Source: Jacaranda mimosifolia | Taxonomy: Eukaryota; Streptophyta; Magnoliopsida; Lamiales; Bignoniaceae | Length of the DNA stretch: 64,000 nt | Reading direction: 5' to 3' | Assembly: GCA_018894105.1 (NCBI GenBank) | Contig: CM032121.1 | Coordinates: 29,054,230 to 29,118,229 of the forward strand | Shown here: positions 59,195 through 64,000 of the stretch, piece after piece | Layout of the letters: each line of letters starts with the position of its first letter | Numbering within the stretch: the stretch's first letter is position 1 | Translations under genes and position numbers: made by a program | Notes under the pieces: generated by a model | Databases searched by the model: none | Told to the model about the DNA's origin: nothing | What the model saw: only the letters and a program-made list of their open reading frames with translations

Positions 59195-62100
59195 TCAAGA
59201 GTGACCATCCCTCGGACTATCATCCATAATCTCCTTTATATTTGTGATCATCTTCAAGACTTGCCACATTGTAGGCCTCTGCTCCGGCGATGTCAAGCTA
59301 CAGATGCTGGCCACCTCAACTAGCATTCTGAGTCGCATGTCGTCCTCACTATCATCATCCCTCATTGCTCGAACCCAATCAGGCATATCAGGAGGTGCAA
59401 GGAACGGGTGCTGGGATGGCGGCTTGCCAGTCAAAAGCTCTAATAGGAGGACACCAAAAGAATACACATCGGACTTGGCAGTGGCTCTGCGTGCAGATTT
59501 TCGTATTTCAGGGGCTCTGTAGCCGACAAAATCAGGATCGTCATCTGATGAAGTGTCTGCAAGAATGGCGAGGCAGTAGTCTGTTACGCAGGCCTCAAAA
59601 TCAGACCCCAGAAGAACATTGGAAGATTTCAGGTTTCCATGAATGAAGTTGGATGCTTGATGGATGTAGGCGAGGCCCTGAGCCACATCTTCGGCAATTT
59701 TCAGACAGGAGGTCCAGTGGAGAGGCTTTGCCCTGGATGATCTTGAACCTAAAAGGCCACCCAAGGATGTGTCAGGAAGAAGAGCAAAATGGATCTGTTG
59801 TACTTCAAAATAATCTTGGCACCTAAGCCAAGAGTTTACTTCTGGAAAATCGAGAAAAGAATTGAAGCTGCTGGTAAATCTGCTAATTAAGGGCTTAAGT
59901 ACAAATGAAAATGCACTACAAGTTCGTTTACTGAAAGATATGGCAATTCCAAAATTCAAAACTAAATCAAAATTCATCTTATTGACCATTAATATATCAA
60001 TTCAAAAAGTCGGAACTCTCAATTACGCTTGAGAAAATAGGGATGGCGCAAAAATCCAGTGCTACAAAACACGATGTGGTTGTCAATTTACAGCACTAAA
60101 TGTAAGTTTCCCTAGTATTATATTTAGAAAGACAACATGCAGCTAGATTATATTTCAATGTTACGGATCACTGCCCAGTCGGAACTCTCAATTGAAGCTG
60201 CTGGTAAATCTGCTAATTAAGCGCTTAAGCACAAATGAAAATGCACAAGTTCGTTTACTAAAAGATATGGCAATTCAAAAATTCAAAACTAAATCAAAAT
60301 TCATCTTATTGACCATTAATATATCAATTCAAAAAGTCGGAACTCTCAATTACGCTTGAGAAAATAGGGACGGCGCAAAAATCCAGTGCTGCAACACACG
60401 ATGTGATTGTCAATTCACAGCACTAAATGTAAGTTTCCCTAGTATTATGTTTAGAAAGACAACATGCAGCTAGATTAAATTTCAATGTTACTGATCACTG
60501 CCCAGTTTAGCTAATGTTCCAGATGTCATATAATGATAAGATAATGCTTTTTCTCTGTTTTGCGTCCTTTATATGAACATCAGAGGCCAGGAGATAATAA
60601 TTTGAATCAAGGAGAAATTGAACTAAAGGCCATGGAAGTCTTTTGAGAAATGGAACTTGGCTTACCAAGCTTAACCACATTGCTAGTTTGCAATGTGCTG
60701 TTAAACCATGATGTGCTTTATGGGACATCCCAGCTAGAGTTTGAATAACCAAAAGTTCTGTTAGCCTTGGATTAACCTTAAACACACCATCTTCAAGCAT
60801 TTCTTTTTAAGTTCATTCAGAATTGCAAAGTTAGTTAACTAAAAGCTCAACTTTAACTAGGCAATTTGCATTTTCCTGTGTCCTTTGTGATCTCCTTTAA
60901 TTTCCAGATTCTCAAAATTTCATTTCCAGTAAGAACTCACCTTCTTAATCTAACATAGATTTCTAGAAAAAAAAAATTATAAAGACGTCCGTGATTTTCA
61001 TATAAAATCTACTCAAGTCCACACCAAATCCAACACAGAGCACACATCATATTATAGATTAATGACTAGTAAGAATATCCCTCAAAATAGTTTAATGCTA
61101 TGCTCTGATCATCCACTTGGTGTTCTAAGTTCCAACTCCAACATACCTATTCATTCCCACTCGTCTCACACAACATGCAATGCCTTAGATCACCGAAATA
61201 AAGCTTCTTTTTTTTAACATTTTTGTCATTAAGAATACCATTTAACAATTTTTTAAAAAAAATTATTCTGAAAGTTGTTAAGATTGATTAGCAGTAATTT
61301 GGTAAGAATTTCTTTTAACAATATTCTGAAATTTTTCAATTTTATTATAATATTCAGAAAAAAAAAGAGACAAGAATAATCACTAAAGGCACATATAAAT
61401 ATACTACTGTGACTTAACAAACCAAGAATGTTGAAAATTCAACTTAGTGGCATATCACCATTAGACCCCACAAAAGCATCATGTTACCAGTGGCTTCAAA
61501 CAACAACAATAAATATTTGACTTGATACAATTGTCGGTAGCAACAGAGCTAGTGGCAGCCCATTTTCTACCTAAAGCCAAGAAAGTCTCCGCAGCACTGA
61601 TAAGCTATACCCATTTCACAAAAGAAAAGCTACTCCAGCCCCTCACCATCACTCTTCTCATCCACAGGTCCACCACTATACCCTCCTGCACTTCCATCCA
61701 GTTCCGCTTCTCCTGGCCTTAGTTCCCATTACAAAGAAACAGAGAAATAAAAAAGAAACAAAACCTGCAATTTATTTCTTTAAAATTAAGGCATTTAAGT
61801 TGCATTTAATATGTTGACCCAAGTTGAAATTTCGACCATCTTTAGATTTGAAGTAAAAAACTTAGCTAATGAAACTACATGTCATTGTATATTCCACACT
61901 AGTTATTTCAGTTAATAAAACTTGAGCTGAACTTCAGACTAAAAGGTATAAACACCTTCAGATCAGTGAGTGCATAGAGTTGGACAATTTACCATGGATA
62001 AGATTGAAGAGACTTCCATTGGGCTGATAATCAAAAATAATCAACCTTTCTTGTTTGGCCTGAAAATAAGCTCTGACAGGAACCAAGTTGGGATGCCTTA

Positions 62101-63454
62101 GCACACCAACAGTCTCCATATGTTGCTCAAATGCCTCACCACTGGTAATGGCAGTTTTACATGCATCCAATCTCTTCACAGATACAATCAACTGACTAGC
62201 CATCACAGCTTTATATGTTGTACCAATGGTGCCCCTCCCCAGTAGCTCAGCTGATGCCCTCATTAACTGCTCCAATGTGTACAATTCTTCCTCCCCTGAA
62301 CAAAATATCAAGCTCCCACTTTTCACCATTCTGTTCTGCTGAGGGGATTTCAATTTCTTGACTTCAGGACTTTCAGAATTTGCATTGTCAGCTTGGAGCG
62401 AAAAGATAGTTGTGTCCCTTGGAGCTTTAGTTTTTGTGGTTTCATCAGTAAAACTATTTTCTACTTTTCGTTCAATTGGTTCTCTTTCTTCACTTTCTTC
62501 TCTCCTTTTTCTGAGCAAAGCCACGACACTAAGAACAGCTGCTGTTAGAATAAGAGTCCCAGTCACAAAGCCTAAGATCAAGCCCACATTTTTATGATGC
62601 TTTTTCTGAGCCGGGTGAGAAATATCACTTAACCCTTGCTGTGACTGCGCATTCTGCAGAAGCGGCGTCGGCGGCGATGACACAGCGCCGCTGCCGCCAG
62701 AAGACGAGTTAAAGAAGGGGGAGTCTCGGCAAGGCTTGTTAATAATTTCCCCACATAGGTTGGGGTTATACAGAAATGAAAAAATCTTAAACTTTTTGAG
62801 AGTTGAGGTGATGGGTATTGGACCGCTGAGATTATTATTTGAAACGTTAAACACTTCCAACGTTGTCTGATTCAATGGAGGAATAGGCCCATCAAACCGA
62901 TTCGAATCGAGGCGGAGATAACTCAAGCGGTCCAAAACCGTTAGATTTTCCGGCAGGAAACCGGTAAAGTTGTTGCGAGATAAATCAAGAATCAAGAGAC
63001 GGTGGAGCGACAAAACGGAGAGAGGAAATGTTCCAGAAAAATAGTTGTCGTCTAAGAAGAGAGTTTTGAGATTCATCAGAGGTGAGAAATCGGGGAGGGG
63101 GCCGAAGAGCGAGTTGTTCTTCAGACTCAGAACTCGAAGCTGGTTGAGGCGGCTTAGAGTGGCGGAAGCGACGGTGCCATGGAGGCCGAAGCTTTGAACA
63201 ACGTAACGCACAACACGGCCTTGGGCGCATTTGACGCCTTGCCATTGGCAGTAGTCGAAGCGTTCGTTTGTTGTGTAAAGGAGCTTGTTATCTAAGTCTG
63301 CCTTCGACTTGAATGCCAGCAGTGAGACAGCGTCGTCAGGGAGAGAGGTCAGAGAATCAGCCCCGCCGCCGCCGCCGCCGCCGCTGCAAATGGTGGTGGT
63401 TGGGAATCTGAGAATGAATGCTAAGAAGAGAAGGTAGAAGGATGGCTGTAGCAT
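59195..63454 (-). CDS. LRR receptor-like pseudokinase, At5g67200 type (two exons)
   Basis: Exons 63454-61993 and 59748-59195 join to 671 codons. The donor CATG|GTAAAT and acceptor TTTTAG|GTTC split the codon for Gly488, and this intron position is usual for the family. The start at 63454 is chosen because it opens a signal peptide ([17 protein letters not shown]); the frame stays open 117 codons further upstream but without domain features. Order: signal peptide 1-24, Gly7 run, LRR amino-cap (about 36-80, [10 protein letters not shown]), about five LRRs (103-215), Ser/Pro-rich spacer, membrane helix (about 289-313), basic stop-transfer RKRRE, kinase-like domain (about 400-660). The glycine loop GRGTIG (406-411) and Lys427 are kept. 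The catalytic HRD is HGN (524-526) and DFG is DYC (544-546), so phosphotransfer is unlikely. It should act at the plasma membrane as a non-catalytic receptor; the ligand is unknown. It resembles 'probable inactive receptor kinase At5g67200'. Confidence 0.95.
59749..61992 (-). other. Intron of the receptor pseudokinase gene
   Basis: 2244 bp between the two exons, with GT at the donor (61992-61991) and AG at the acceptor (59750-59749). It contains a tandem duplication (59861-60506) and otherwise AT-rich sequence. Open frames at 60507-60800 and 61522-61722 lie inside it and show no domain. Confidence 0.9.
59861..60506 (+). repeat. Tandem duplication of about 0.32 kb in the intron
   Basis: 59861-60179 and 60191-60506 are nearly identical head-to-tail copies from 'attgaagctgctggtaaatc' to 'actgcccagt'. 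They are separated by 11 bp and differ by a handful of substitutions and small gaps. The duplication starts 113 bp inside the intron from the acceptor, so the coding sequence is unaffected. Confidence 0.9.
63361..63384 (-). repeat. GGC trinucleotide run coding Gly7
   Basis: About seven GGC-type codons in exon 1 of the pseudokinase encode the glycine run at residues 25-31, right after the signal peptide. Such runs commonly vary in length between alleles. Confidence 0.8.
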
Positions 63455-64000
63455 GGTGGGGTTTGATGGTGTTTTCAAGTGGTTAATAAAGAGAGAGAGT
63501 TTTATTTCAAGAACGGGTGGTTCCGGTTGGAGGTCGGCCAGCGAGTGAGGCTGCGACTGGGAGTCATCGGTGTTTTTGGGAAGGGTGGCGGTGGGCGGAG
63601 TGGAATATAGTGGTGATAGGAATTGCGGGGCAGCTGGCGGAGACTCAGACTGAGAGGGAGAGTGAGAACAGGGGGTCAAAAATGTCACGTGAAAGTCGAA
63701 AGGGTTGCTCGAAAAAAGGTATTGGTTTTTGTTTTCGGAAGTCACGCTGTCTGTCTTTTTAAACAATCCGTGATGCCTCCCATACTGAAATCCGCTTAAT
63801 ATCATTCAATAATTTCTAAATAAAGTGTAAACAGGAGACTGCTTTATTTTCACCGGGAGATGAAAATAAATTGAACCGAGTCAGCAGTCTGATTGGTTGT
63901 GTTTTTATTTTTAATATTTTTAAAATTTAATAAGTTAGTTAGAGTAAATGAATTGAAAATAAATTTATATTTAGATAGTATATTGAAAAAGTAATAATTA
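63455..64000. other. Upstream region of the pseudokinase gene
   Basis: Presumed 5' untranslated region and promoter. The first 350 bp stay open in frame with the gene, GC-richer and Ser/Pro-coding, then the sequence becomes AT-rich. No clear TATA box was identified. Confidence 0.4.

Noticed and set aside
60507..60800. 97-codon frame in the kinase intron as a nested gene
   Set aside because: No recognised domain, and it lies within an intron with well-defined splice sites; it remains possible but unsupported.
63455..63805. 117-codon amino-terminal extension of the receptor pseudokinase
   Set aside because: The Met at 63454 opens a normal signal peptide; an upstream start would bury it. The family's usual length (about 670) fits the shorter form.

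Overview
This is nuclear DNA of a flowering plant, almost certainly a dicot. It is AT-rich, gene-poor and packed with nested, decayed transposable elements. Only two intact protein genes are visible, both on the minus strand: an IRX15/IRX15-LIKE type xylan-synthesis protein (15808-16740, single exon) and a leucine-rich-repeat receptor pseudokinase resembling Arabidopsis At5g67200 (59195-63454, two exons). In Arabidopsis these families sit side by side (At5g67200/At5g67210, and again At3g50220/At3g50230), so the window looks like an ancient gene pair pushed about 42 kb apart by transposon insertion.

Layout. 1-8333: decayed Athila-type Ty3/gypsy material (gag-protease, no reverse transcriptase, Athila ORF-1/env-like frame, LTR, tRNA-Asp primer site, a second gag start, a partial LTR), interrupted on the left by a solo LTR of a second family ('LTR-A'). 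8864-13760: a dead Ty1/copia element on the minus strand with both LTRs. 13769-15560: MITE-like sequence. 15808-16740: the IRX15-type gene. 17631-18101: a Tourist/PIF-like MITE. 18610-22920: a long probable solo LTR holding a Mutator-like non-autonomous element at 20271-21347. 23755-43500: remains of a large minus-strand Ty3/gypsy element of Tat-like organisation (protease, RT, RNase H, integrase, a probable extra ORF in opposite orientation and long minisatellites), broken up by LTR-A copies 2 and 3, a CACTA element (29154-31570) and another unclassified insertion. 43498-43987: hAT-like MITE. 46600-53638: an LTR-bounded element with gag and protease remnants only (TR-GAG-like), carrying related minisatellites and a hAT-like MITE with an 8-bp target duplication. 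54100-54800: tandem repeats. 55448-57986: a second Mutator-like element with long inverted ends. 59195-63454: the receptor pseudokinase, with a 0.3-kb tandem duplication inside its intron.

The two host genes act in different processes: secondary-wall xylan deposition in the Golgi, and plasma-membrane signalling through a pseudokinase. Nothing in the sequence shows that they work together. The remaining frames are retroelement remnants with stops and frameshifts. No tRNA, rRNA or CRISPR was recognised. All alignments were done by eye; element ends are accurate to a few bases where TG...CA, CACTA or TIR/TSD signals are cited, and otherwise approximate.
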